Below, piece after piece: positions 34,277-41,990 of a stretch of DNA of 64,000 bases (within the stretch, counting starts at the first letter, position 1; the number at the start of each line of letters is the position of its first letter). Below the pieces are notes generated by a model. It saw nothing but the letters and a program-made list of their open reading frames with translations, had not been told where the DNA came from and did not search any database. The stretch is from Flavobacterium kingsejongi (GTDB taxonomy: Bacteria > Bacteroidota > Bacteroidia > Flavobacteriales > Flavobacteriaceae). The position numbers were made by a program, and so were the translations under genes. Where the stretch lies: positions 4,092,001 through 4,156,000 of the forward strand of contig NZ_CP020919.1 of assembly GCF_003076475.1 (NCBI RefSeq). Direction: 5' to 3'.

Positions 34277-34310
34277 CAAAATTAAAAAAATAAATAGGAT
34301 ACTGTCAATA
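34277..34310 (-). promoter_or_regulatory. Promoter of the merR-crtI-crtB-crtZ operon
   Basis: On the minus strand TTGAC (34304-34308) is followed after 19 nt by TAATTTTG (34277-34284), 17 nt before the ATG at 34259. The very short leader and the regulator's own position suggest autoregulation at this site. Confidence 0.65.
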
Positions 34311-34696
34311 ACTTAGTAGTATTGATTTGATAATAATAAAATAACCAGGCCATTGTTGTGATATTTGTTTTCAGCAGTATAAGATTTTGCCTTTTGGGAT
34401 AATATACGATAAAGACGACAACTGGGTTTTTGTGTAGTACATTTTTCAGGAGTCTATCGTATTGAAAAGAACGGGGGCAATTGTATAACGTTTATTGCGT
34501 AATTTAATTATATAAAAACCATTTTTTAACGCCTGTAGTGCACTACAGCCCCGAATATGCTATTTATGGCTTTGCATGGTAGGGCAGTGTTTTTTTATTT
34601 TTGAAAGCGATATATAGTGTTATTTAACTACTATTTTGCATATATAGTGAATTAATGTGGCGAATTTATAGATACTTTTAGGCAAAATAAATCGTG
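34311..34696. other. AT-rich intergenic DNA
   Basis: This stretch between the divergent crt operon and the 34697 gene has no reading frame or repeat that I can support. It contains a CTGTAGTGCACTACAG palindrome at 34530-34545, a perfect 16-bp dyad that could bind a regulator. Confidence 0.5.
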
Positions 34697-35455
34697 ATGC
34701 TGTCCAATCGATTCGAAAAGCGGAATACTGCGACTGTTATTCTTTTGCTATTTTTTACATTACCATCGCTGGCACAGGAGCGTTTATCGATCCAGGGGAA
34801 AGCTGCAACGGGTAGCGTTGGCATAAAAAACCTGATTGTCATTAACCTGACAACGGAAAAAGAAACCCATACTGCTGCGGATGGCACTTTTAGAATGGTT
34901 GCAGGAGTAGGAGATACGCTGGTGTTTTATAGCAGCCGCCGGTTGCTGAAAGAACTGATCCTTAGTGCGACGGAACTACAGCAAGCCCTGCTGTGGGTTC
35001 CGGTACAAACGGATGGTTATGAACTGGACGAAGTAGTGGTAGAAAGGATAACACCGGAGTCGCTGGGAATTGTACCGAAAGGACAGCAAAAATATACTCC
35101 TTCGGAACGTAAATTATATACTGCCGGGGATTTTAAGCCCGTTCATTTGTTGGGATTATTGGGCGGTTCACTGAAGATAGACCCGATCCTGAATAAAATT
35201 AATGGGCGTACGGAAATGTTTAAAAAAATGATCGTAACAGAGCAGAAAGAAGCTGCGCTGGCCCAACTCCAAGTCTATGATCCGGAGTGGCTGGAAGAGC
35301 ATTATAAAATCCCTAAAGATTACGTCAAAGGTTTTATGTATTATGTGGCTGAAAACGAAGAGTACGCTGCAGCAATAGCGGCTAAAAATGAAACCATGGC
35401 AACGTTTATCATGGGGAACCTGGCGGAAAAGTACCGAAAACAATTACCCGAATAG
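34697..35455 (+). CDS. Exported protein with carboxypeptidase-regulatory-like domain
   Basis: The ATG at 34697 is preferred over the GTG just before it. A signal peptide (ATVILLLFFTLPSLAQ) precedes a CarboxypepD_reg-like beta-sandwich (LSIQGKAATGSVGIKNLIVINLTTEKETHTAADGTFRMVAGVGDTLVF), the domain also found at the start of TonB receptors. It then has ELDEVVVER, which resembles a TonB-box region, but no barrel follows; the rest is an alpha-helical tail to residue 252. Function is unknown. Confidence 0.82.
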   Translation: MLSNRFEKRNTATVILLLFFTLPSLAQERLSIQGKAATGSVGIKNLIVINLTTEKETHTAADGTFRMVAGVGDTLVFYSSRRLLKELILSATELQQALLWVPVQTDGYELDEVVVERITPESLGIVPKGQQKYTPSERKLYTAGDFKPVHLLGLLGGSLKIDPILNKINGRTEMFKKMIVTEQKEAALAQLQVYDPEWLEEHYKIPKDYVKGFMYYVAENEEYAAAIAAKNETMATFIMGNLAEKYRKQLPE

Positions 35456-35491
35456 CCCTTGCGGAACATCAATTCATCAAAGAGTATAAAA

Positions 35492-35527
35492 AGAAGAAGC
35501 CACTATTTTCATAGTGGCTTCTTTTAT
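35492..35527. terminator. Terminator between 34697 gene and DUF5689 gene
   Basis: AAGAAGCCACTAT and ATAGTGGCTTCTT form a 13-bp perfect stem with a TTTC loop, flanked by A and T runs, so it serves both converging genes. Confidence 0.9.
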
Positions 35528-35544
35528 AAAAATGCGAAAAGCAA

Positions 35545-36954
35545 TTAGTTGATTACGATATCATCCAGCTGAATGGTAGTCGTTACTGTTGCACTTCCGG
35601 TATATTCGAATACAAAGAATCCGGTTCCAGTCAGGGAAGCAGGAATTGTATAAGTTCCGGCAGTGGTGAAGTTATTTTGAGACTGGTCTGTAGCCGGGTA
35701 AGTAAGTCCGGTGAAACTACTGGTGATGTCTACAAAATTACTCACGTTGATAGCACCACGCGCTGTGTAATTTGCAGAAGTTACATAGTATACTTTTAAA
35801 GCAGCACCCTGCATGTAACGTATTTCTTTGCTGAAGCTAAAGGTATTCGCAGCTGTAAAGTCAGCAGGCACAAAGAAGTAAGTTTTTGCAGCAATTCCAG
35901 GATTGGTATTTCCACTGAAAGAAGTCATTTCAATGTATTTGTTTCCGGTATTTGCCGGGAATTGTTTCAATTGCCAGTAACGATCGCCTGTAGTATGGTC
36001 ATTTACATATTTAGGGAAAGTAGTTGCATTCACAGCATAGCTTTCGAAGTTTTCAGTAAAAGCACCTAAGAATGCAGTTTCAGTACCACCCAAAGCAAAT
36101 TCGCTTCCACCAGGTTGTCCCGGATTGGTTGGCTCTTCTCCAATTCTTGGATTGATCAGTTTGATATCATCTTCTGTACGGGCTACAAACTGATAGTCGT
36201 TGTTGAATTTTGTTAATACACCACGTACTGTCCCTGATTTTCCAGGTACGATACTTCCGGCATAGCTTGCAAAACTGCTGGTTCTGAAGATGATCTGGCC
36301 ACCATTCTGATCTACAAGGATATGGTTGGTAGCACCACCAATCTGATTGTTGGCATCATAATAGGTTTTGTTAACTGACTCATCTTTGAACTGTACGTTT
36401 TGCAGTTCAATTAAAGTATTGATACGTGCATTGGATAACGTTTGTGCGATCGTAAGATTCTGAACTAAATCTTCTTCACTCACGACTGTACAGGAACGGT
36501 TTAATATTGTTTCATATTGTGTAGCAGAAAGCCTTCCAACTTCCCCCTGGTATAAAGCACCAATTCTCATGGAACCGAATTTAATGTCGGTATAGGTTCC
36601 GTCCAGTTTGATTAATACTTTTCTTCCCGGTTCGAATTTGGTGAATACGGTTGTAATATCAACAGGAATACTAAATCCGAAAGAACCGTCTAAAGTTTGA
36701 AGTGAGATCGATTTGAAGAAATTTCCTCCAAGGTCACTGGATACTACATAAGCTTCAATAATTCCGCCTGCAGGGCCACTGTAGGGAGCGACTACGCTCG
36801 CAGCCGGTACAGCCTGAGGTTCCAGGTTTTTTACCAATGAAGTTTCAGTACAGCTCAATGTTGGTACGCTGTAATCGTCATCGTTAATACAGCTGCTTAG
36901 TAGTGTGGCACTGCATGCCATGAATAGCATTGATTTTTTAAATATTGATTTCAT
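35545..36954 (-). CDS. DUF5689 lipoprotein, surface-associated
   Basis: The 469-residue protein has a lipobox Cys at residue 22 (ACSATLLSSCIND). The first part fits DUF5689, an OB-fold-rich module (AYVVSSDLGGNFFKSISLQTLDGSFGFSIPVD, GTVRGVLTKFNNDYQFVARTEDDIKL). The second part (about 295-469) looks like a carbohydrate-binding-type jellyroll ending in TTTIQLDDIVIN. It lies 21 nt after the broken TonB receptor on the same strand, the usual operon pairing. IS256 copy 2 may therefore have cut it off from its native promoter. Confidence 0.87.
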   Translation of the reverse strand: MKSIFKKSMLFMACSATLLSSCINDDDYSVPTLSCTETSLVKNLEPQAVPAASVVAPYSGPAGGIIEAYVVSSDLGGNFFKSISLQTLDGSFGFSIPVDITTVFTKFEPGRKVLIKLDGTYTDIKFGSMRIGALYQGEVGRLSATQYETILNRSCTVVSEEDLVQNLTIAQTLSNARINTLIELQNVQFKDESVNKTYYDANNQIGGATNHILVDQNGGQIIFRTSSFASYAGSIVPGKSGTVRGVLTKFNNDYQFVARTEDDIKLINPRIGEEPTNPGQPGGSEFALGGTETAFLGAFTENFESYAVNATTFPKYVNDHTTGDRYWQLKQFPANTGNKYIEMTSFSGNTNPGIAAKTYFFVPADFTAANTFSFSKEIRYMQGAALKVYYVTSANYTARGAINVSNFVDITSSFTGLTYPATDQSQNNFTTAGTYTIPASLTGTGFFVFEYTGSATVTTTIQLDDIVIN

Positions 36955-36975
36955 TTTTTATTTAGTGTTTAGTTT

Positions 36976-37588
36976 TTAAAGATTGATATAAAGATTGACA
37001 AAGAATGTTCTTCCGTAGCCATAGAAATATTTCGGTCCGAAGGAAGGCGTTCCACTGGAAACATCCTGGTTCAATTGTCGGTAATTGGCATTTCTTCCCT
37101 GTTCGAAACCACCTGTTTTATAGGTTACATCGAATATGTTGTTGATACTGGCAAAGAAACCTACAGTGTTATTACCAAGTTTCCATGATTTTCCTCCTGT
37201 TAAATTTACTAAGTAGAAATTGTCGAATTTCTCTTGTTTTAATAATTCTCTGGATCTGCTTTCGGTTGCTTCCGGGAAGCCGAATCCAGTTTCTGGGTTT
37301 CTCATAAAATTGTTGGTTCTCAATAGTGCAGAAACATCAATATAGTTGCTCGCTAAGTAGTTGGCATTTGCACCAATCCACCAGAATTTAGGATCCCTGT
37401 ATTCCAATCCGATCGAGTAGGCCTGTTGTGGCATTCCCGGAAGTTTGTAATCTTTTAAAGTAGATTTTCCAAAATCGGTGATTGCAGTTTTAGTGTTTAC
37501 GACATTAACATCTTCTGCCAGGGCAGCAATAGCATCATTGTTCACTGTTACATTCGGGTTATTGGCATAGGTATACTGACCATAAGAA
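36976..37588 (-). pseudogene. C-terminal fragment of a TonB-dependent receptor, cut by IS256 copy 2
   Basis: The frame enters directly from the IS left end as SYGQYTYANNPNV and continues with LPGMPQQAYSIGLEYRDPKFWWIGANANYLASNYIDVS and FASINNIFDVTYKTGG, ending TFFVNLYINL. These are the last beta-strands of a TonB receptor barrel with the terminal aromatic pattern for BAM insertion. The plug and most of the barrel are missing. They are not next to the other IS copy, so they must be elsewhere or lost. Confidence 0.9.
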
Positions 37589-38970
37589 GAGACTGGTCGA
37601 AATTTTGTGTAAACAGTTCTTAGTGTTTAATATTACACCTTTCTCCAAATATGACCAAGAACTGATTCATGATTAATCCCCAGCTTGGTATTGCATTTAT
37701 CCAGCTTTTTTCACAATTTTGTATTGCTAAATAGACTGATTTCTTGACGCTTTTTTCATCTGGGAACTGCACTTTTGTTTTGGTATATTTTCTAATTCCC
37801 CTGTTTAAGTTTTCTATTGTATTTGTGGTGTACATTATTTTCCTGATTTCAGCAGGATAGGCCAAAAAAGGCATGAGATTTTCCCAATTCTTTTCCCAGG
37901 AGCAAACGGCATATTTATATTTTGCTTCCCAGTTTTTTTTAAATTCAGCCAGAGCTAAAACGGCTTCTTCCTGATTTATTGCAGTATATACTTCTTTCAT
38001 TGCACTGCAAAATGCTTTTCTATCCTTAACTACTACAAACTTAAGGCTATTCCTTATTTGATGAACAATGCAAAGCTGGGATTCTGTATTTGGAAAAACA
38101 CCTCTGATAGCTTTTGTAAATCCGGTAAGGTTATCTGTACAGGCAATGAGAATATCCTTTACTCCACGAGATTTTATGTCAGAGAGTACAGTCATCCAAA
38201 ATGAAGCCGACTCTTCTTTATTTAGCCACATTCCTAATACTTCTTTCTTACCATCTGTTTTTAGTCCGATTACAATGTAAATTGCATGGTTTTCATATTT
38301 CCCATCTGTTCTTACTTTCATATGCACAGCATCCATCCAAACAATCAGATACTGTGGTTCTAAAGCCCTTTTAGTCCATAAATCAACATCAGCCAGTATT
38401 CTATCAGAGATGGTCGAAATCGTGGACTCACTTACTGATATCCCATAAACTTCTTTAACTTGTTCTACAATATCACTACGGGTCATTCCACGACTGTACA
38501 TTCCTAAAATAGCATCTTCAATCTTTTCACTCATCGATTGGCCTTTTCCGATGACCTGAGGCTCGAATTCACCATTTCTATCCCGGGGAATAGCCAGGAC
38601 CATATTGCCCAAAGTCTCTGATTTTATATTCTTTGAGAAAGAACCATTACGGCTATTGCCTGTATTGTATCCGTCAATATTATGCTTCTCATATCCCAGA
38701 TGAGCATCCAATTCTCCCTGGAGTAGCTGTTCAATGCCTTGTTTATACAGGTCTTGAAAAAAAGTATGGAAGTCTTCTTTGTTTTTAAATTGCTTTGCAA
38801 AATCTTTGGGTAATTTACCATCTTCGATCATAATCCGCTCTTTTTAAATTATTTAAATGTAGTTCTTTTAAATTCTATACTTAATGATCTGTTGTTTTTT
38901 GGCTAAGCCTTAAAATCTCAAATCAAATTAAAATCAATTTCTACGTTTACACAATCTAACGACTACTCCC
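37589..38970 (-). mobile_element. IS256-family element, copy 2 (intact)
   Basis: The 1,382-bp element has the same 26-bp imperfect inverted repeats as copy 1 (about 18 of 26 positions match between its own ends) and an intact transposase. The left flank is CATAAGAA and the right flank TCATAAGA. They are not an 8-bp duplication in register, but CCATAAGAA/TCATAAGAA agree in 8 of 9 positions, which may be chance or target preference. Confidence 0.95.
37620..38831 (-). CDS. IS256-family (Mutator-type) transposase
   Basis: The 403-residue DDE transposase has the family hallmarks: a GYNTGNSRNGSFSK entry, VPRDRNGEFEPQ-like strand (AIPRDRNGEFEPQVI), YLIVWMDAVHMKVR with the first catalytic Asp, DILIACTDNLTGFTKAI with the second, and TTNTIENLNRGIRKYTKTK with the catalytic Glu. 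Length is normal. It is the intact counterpart of the frameshifted copy 1. Confidence 0.96.
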   Translation of the reverse strand: MIEDGKLPKDFAKQFKNKEDFHTFFQDLYKQGIEQLLQGELDAHLGYEKHNIDGYNTGNSRNGSFSKNIKSETLGNMVLAIPRDRNGEFEPQVIGKGQSMSEKIEDAILGMYSRGMTRSDIVEQVKEVYGISVSESTISTISDRILADVDLWTKRALEPQYLIVWMDAVHMKVRTDGKYENHAIYIVIGLKTDGKKEVLGMWLNKEESASFWMTVLSDIKSRGVKDILIACTDNLTGFTKAIRGVFPNTESQLCIVHQIRNSLKFVVVKDRKAFCSAMKEVYTAINQEEAVLALAEFKKNWEAKYKYAVCSWEKNWENLMPFLAYPAEIRKIMYTTNTIENLNRGIRKYTKTKVQFPDEKSVKKSVYLAIQNCEKSWINAIPSWGLIMNQFLVIFGERCNIKH

Positions 38971-39602
38971 TCATAAGAAGCATATAGTGGATCTATAGCA
39001 CCTACTACATCAATAATCCTGACATGTGTAATGTTATTTTTATTTAGCTGGGCATCATTGGGAAGTTCACTCAAATCAAACGGCGTTCCGTAACTGCCTG
39101 CATATTTCCCTGCGAGATTGTTCAGGTAGGGTGCCGATGGGCTGCCAAACGATCCGATTTGCGTATCGGTTTGGGTCTGGCTATGGGCTGGAAAGCGAAA
39201 AAAATGAGTACCGTCAGAACTCACTTCTACAAAAGCCAGCTCTAAAAAGCCAGGCCCTCCATTTTCAAAAACTGCAAAGTCAAAACCTTCCCCGTTACTA
39301 ATCGGTCTCGCAAAAGTAAGCGTAGCTGTACCTCGATCACCCAGGCTCACCGTAGGCCCCGTAGGTGCTCCCAAGGCATTTTCCGGTGTACCCGAAGAAA
39401 CCCTATTGCTTCCCCCGATCATAAAATCAGGATTGGAAATATTGAGGTACCCTCTTTCAACCGTAATTCCTGTAGCCCACGCCACATAAAGCGGGCTATC
39501 CTTATGGACCGCTGTGGACCCCGGGCTTTCAGCTTCCGGCGGATACGTTTGCCCATGGGAAACCGAAGCCGCCAACAGCGCAAAAAGTAAGATTTTGTTC
39601 AT
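38971..39602 (-). pseudogene. N-terminal part of a T9SS-sorted surface protein, truncated by IS256 copy 2
   Basis: The frame from 39602 has a signal peptide (MNKILLFALLAASVSHGQ) and the surface-protein domain with SSGTPENALGAPTGPTVSLGDRGTATLTF, FDFAVFENGGPGFLELAFVEVSSDG and ITHVRIIDVVGAIDPLYASY. It then runs 11 codons into the IS. The missing C-terminus, including the T9SS sorting domain, is at 24731-25084 on the other strand. Without that domain the product would stay in the periplasm. It starts one base after the stop of the propeller gene 39604-40911, so it was the last gene of the B12 operon. Confidence 0.9.
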
Positions 39603-39603
39603 C

Positions 39604-40911
39604 TTATTTAACGATTATACGTTGGTTGTACTTCGCGTTTTCAATCGTAACCTCAACACTGTAAATTCCAGCTGTAAGATCGGTAACGTTGATTCCTGAA
39701 AGCGTATATTTTTGGTCTTTTACCAGTCTTCCGGTAAGATCATATACTTTAATCATAGCATCGCCCGTTTTAACGGTACGAATATAAAACACACCCGAAG
39801 CCGGGTTAGGATATACGGTAACTGCCAATGCAGCTTCAGGATTAGTAACGCCAAGACTACTTTCAGTGGCTTTGTAGAATCCGTTTGGTAATTTCCCTAC
39901 AACATGGCTGGAACTCTGTGTCCCTTCCATAGTATACACATAAACGGTTCCATTGCTCACATAATTTCCGGCATCACCCAGGTAAATTTTGCCATCAATC
40001 ACTTCCATTCCATAGATACCATATACGCCTTGTGCCCCAAGGCTAAATAATGGTGCAGCCGGTACTGAAAATGGGGTGACAGTTGTTTTATATACCGCAG
40101 CATCCTGTGTATACAATAATGCATTACCTTCAATTTTCAGGTTGGAAGGATGTTGGTTTGGAAAGTCAGTTTCACTGATTACCGTATTATCAGCCAGATT
40201 AATTTTTACAAGTTTACCATACGTCTGGGTTCCTGCCCAACTCGGTTTCCCACCACATAATACATACAGGCTTCCTTCTTTTTCAATAATAGAATTGGGA
40301 ACATCCCCCACAGTAATCACCTGTTCTATAGCAGCAGTCACGGGATTGATCACCGAGATGGTATTGCCATATCCATACCCGCCCTGGTGTGCCACATATA
40401 GTTTTCCGCTGCTTTCAAGAATGCGCTCCACACCTTCTGCCATTGCAATAGACGATTCGACTGTGTTGGTTTCAAGGTTGATGACCGCAACATAGCTGTC
40501 ACTAACCCCTCCATTACCCCAGTTGGTCACATACCCTTTACCATTAGCAAAAGCAATATACCTTGGATTCACAAGTCCTGTACTGATGGTTGCTACATAA
40601 GCAAAAGTATTTCGGTTTACGACCTTGATCGTATTGGACATGTTGAGTACGATATAAGCATAATCCCCGTGGAATCCGATATGCTGTGCTACATCACCCA
40701 AATTGGCCTGTCCCGGATTTACCGTTCCATAGATGTTATTTTGCAGTATCCCTTCATTGGAAATAAAAGAAACCGAAGCAGTAGGTGTTCCTGCACTGCC
40801 TTCATTCAGGATATAAACCCCGTCATAAAAACCAGTTTGTGCAAAAACGGAAAATCCGCCTGTCAGGATTGTAAGTAAAAATGTAAAAATTAATCTGTAA
40901 AATTGTTTCAT
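39604..40911 (-). CDS. Secreted beta-propeller protein with T9SS type A sorting domain (BtuG-like)
   Basis: The 435-residue protein has a signal peptide ending SVFAQT. Its YncE-type beta-propeller has repeated blades with the pattern VVNRNTFAYVATIST, VINLETNTVESSI and VINPVTAAIEQVITVGDVPNSI. The last about 75 residues (VYPNPASGVFYIRT, MIKVYDLTGRLVKDQ, GIYSVEVTIENAKYNQRIIVK) form a T9SS type A domain for export across the outer membrane. It is a paralogue of the next upstream gene, which is a lipoprotein without that domain. Position behind a riboswitch-controlled BtuB suggests B12 capture at the surface. Confidence 0.88.
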   Translation of the reverse strand: MKQFYRLIFTFLLTILTGGFSVFAQTGFYDGVYILNEGSAGTPTASVSFISNEGILQNNIYGTVNPGQANLGDVAQHIGFHGDYAYIVLNMSNTIKVVNRNTFAYVATISTGLVNPRYIAFANGKGYVTNWGNGGVSDSYVAVINLETNTVESSIAMAEGVERILESSGKLYVAHQGGYGYGNTISVINPVTAAIEQVITVGDVPNSIIEKEGSLYVLCGGKPSWAGTQTYGKLVKINLADNTVISETDFPNQHPSNLKIEGNALLYTQDAAVYKTTVTPFSVPAAPLFSLGAQGVYGIYGMEVIDGKIYLGDAGNYVSNGTVYVYTMEGTQSSSHVVGKLPNGFYKATESSLGVTNPEAALAVTVYPNPASGVFYIRTVKTGDAMIKVYDLTGRLVKDQKYTLSGINVTDLTAGIYSVEVTIENAKYNQRIIVK

Positions 40912-40945
40912 AAGTATGCGCTATTGGTATTTAAAAAATAGTGTA

Positions 40946-41989
40946 TTAGTCGTTGAAATAGAAATTGTTTGGCCCCACACCTACGGAAACTGTTTTTTCC
41001 AGGTTTCCAGTTGGGGAATACACAAAGACCTGGCTGTCAGAAGCAAAGTTACCACCTTCAGCTACGTAAATTTTGCCGTCATTAACTGCAAATCCGTACA
41101 TACCACCATATAGTGATCCAGAAGTATACGTTAACAAAGGAGTAGTAGGTGCCGATGTCGCATTAAGAGCCATAACGTATACACTGGTGTTCACTGTATA
41201 ATAGATTTTATCATCTTCTATTGTCAAATTTTTAGCGTCGGTTTGAGTTTCCGGCAATGTGATGGTGCTGGTCAGCTGATTCGTCGTAAGGTTGACCTTC
41301 CCGATTTTGTTGTTTCCCATTACATATAAAGTGTTGTTTTCTTCATCAAAAGAGTTCGGTATGAAACCTAAATTGATTACCTGCTCTGAAGTATTTGTAG
41401 CCGGATTGAAAACAGTTACTGTTTCATGACCACTAAAAGAGCCGTTAGAGATGTATAATTTTCCGTTCTCTTCGAGGATTTTCTCCGAAACCTTATTCAG
41501 GTTTACTTTTGTAGTACTGTTATCCGCCAGGTTGATTACGGTCAGGAAGTCATCGGTATTGCTTTCAAAGTCAGCTGAATTGGTCACATATGCTTTTCCG
41601 TTCAGGACCACACCATATCTCGGGTTTTGGATATTGGTAGTGATCGTTGCAAGGTATTGAAAAGTATAACGGTTTACTACAGTAATCTGATTCGCCAGCC
41701 CTGAAATGATAAACGCACGCGTATCATCAAAAAACATCGATTGCAGGTAGGTTCCTGTCGCAGGTGCTGTAGGGTTTACATTGCGAAAAATATCCTGCTC
41801 TACTGCTCCGGAATTGCTTACAAAAGTAATCGTCGCTGTAGTACTCGTCCCTTCATTCAGCACAAAGAAGCCATGATCATAATTCCCAAGGGAAACGTTG
41901 TCATTGCTATCGTCATCACTGCTACAGGACACCAATACAACACTACTGGCTAATAGGACTAAAAGTAATTTTGAAATCTTTTTCATCAT
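40946..41989 (-). CDS. Beta-propeller surface lipoprotein, BtuG-like
   Basis: The 347-residue protein has a lipobox Cys at residue 22 followed by an acidic SSDDDSNDN stretch of the kind that directs lipoproteins to the Bacteroidota cell surface. The YncE/DUF5074-like propeller shows blades such as ITVVNRYTFQYLATITT, LTVINLADNSTTKVNL and VTVFNPATNTSEQVINLGFIPNS. In Bacteroides, BtuG is a surface beta-propeller lipoprotein that binds B12 and caps BtuB; the gene order here (one base after btuB) matches. B12 binding is inferred from context and fold, not from identified residues. Confidence 0.85.
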   Translation of the reverse strand: MMKKISKLLLVLLASSVVLVSCSSDDDSNDNVSLGNYDHGFFVLNEGTSTTATITFVSNSGAVEQDIFRNVNPTAPATGTYLQSMFFDDTRAFIISGLANQITVVNRYTFQYLATITTNIQNPRYGVVLNGKAYVTNSADFESNTDDFLTVINLADNSTTKVNLNKVSEKILEENGKLYISNGSFSGHETVTVFNPATNTSEQVINLGFIPNSFDEENNTLYVMGNNKIGKVNLTTNQLTSTITLPETQTDAKNLTIEDDKIYYTVNTSVYVMALNATSAPTTPLLTYTSGSLYGGMYGFAVNDGKIYVAEGGNFASDSQVFVYSPTGNLEKTVSVGVGPNNFYFND

Positions 41990-41990
41990 T

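Noticed and set aside
37581..38979. Simple 9-bp target duplication around IS256 copy 2 (CCATAAGAA / TCATAAGAA)
   Set aside because: It needs one mismatch and would imply a former fusion of the surface protein with the TonB receptor; the perfect octamer TCTTATGA at both right ends, with restored reading frame, explains the data better.
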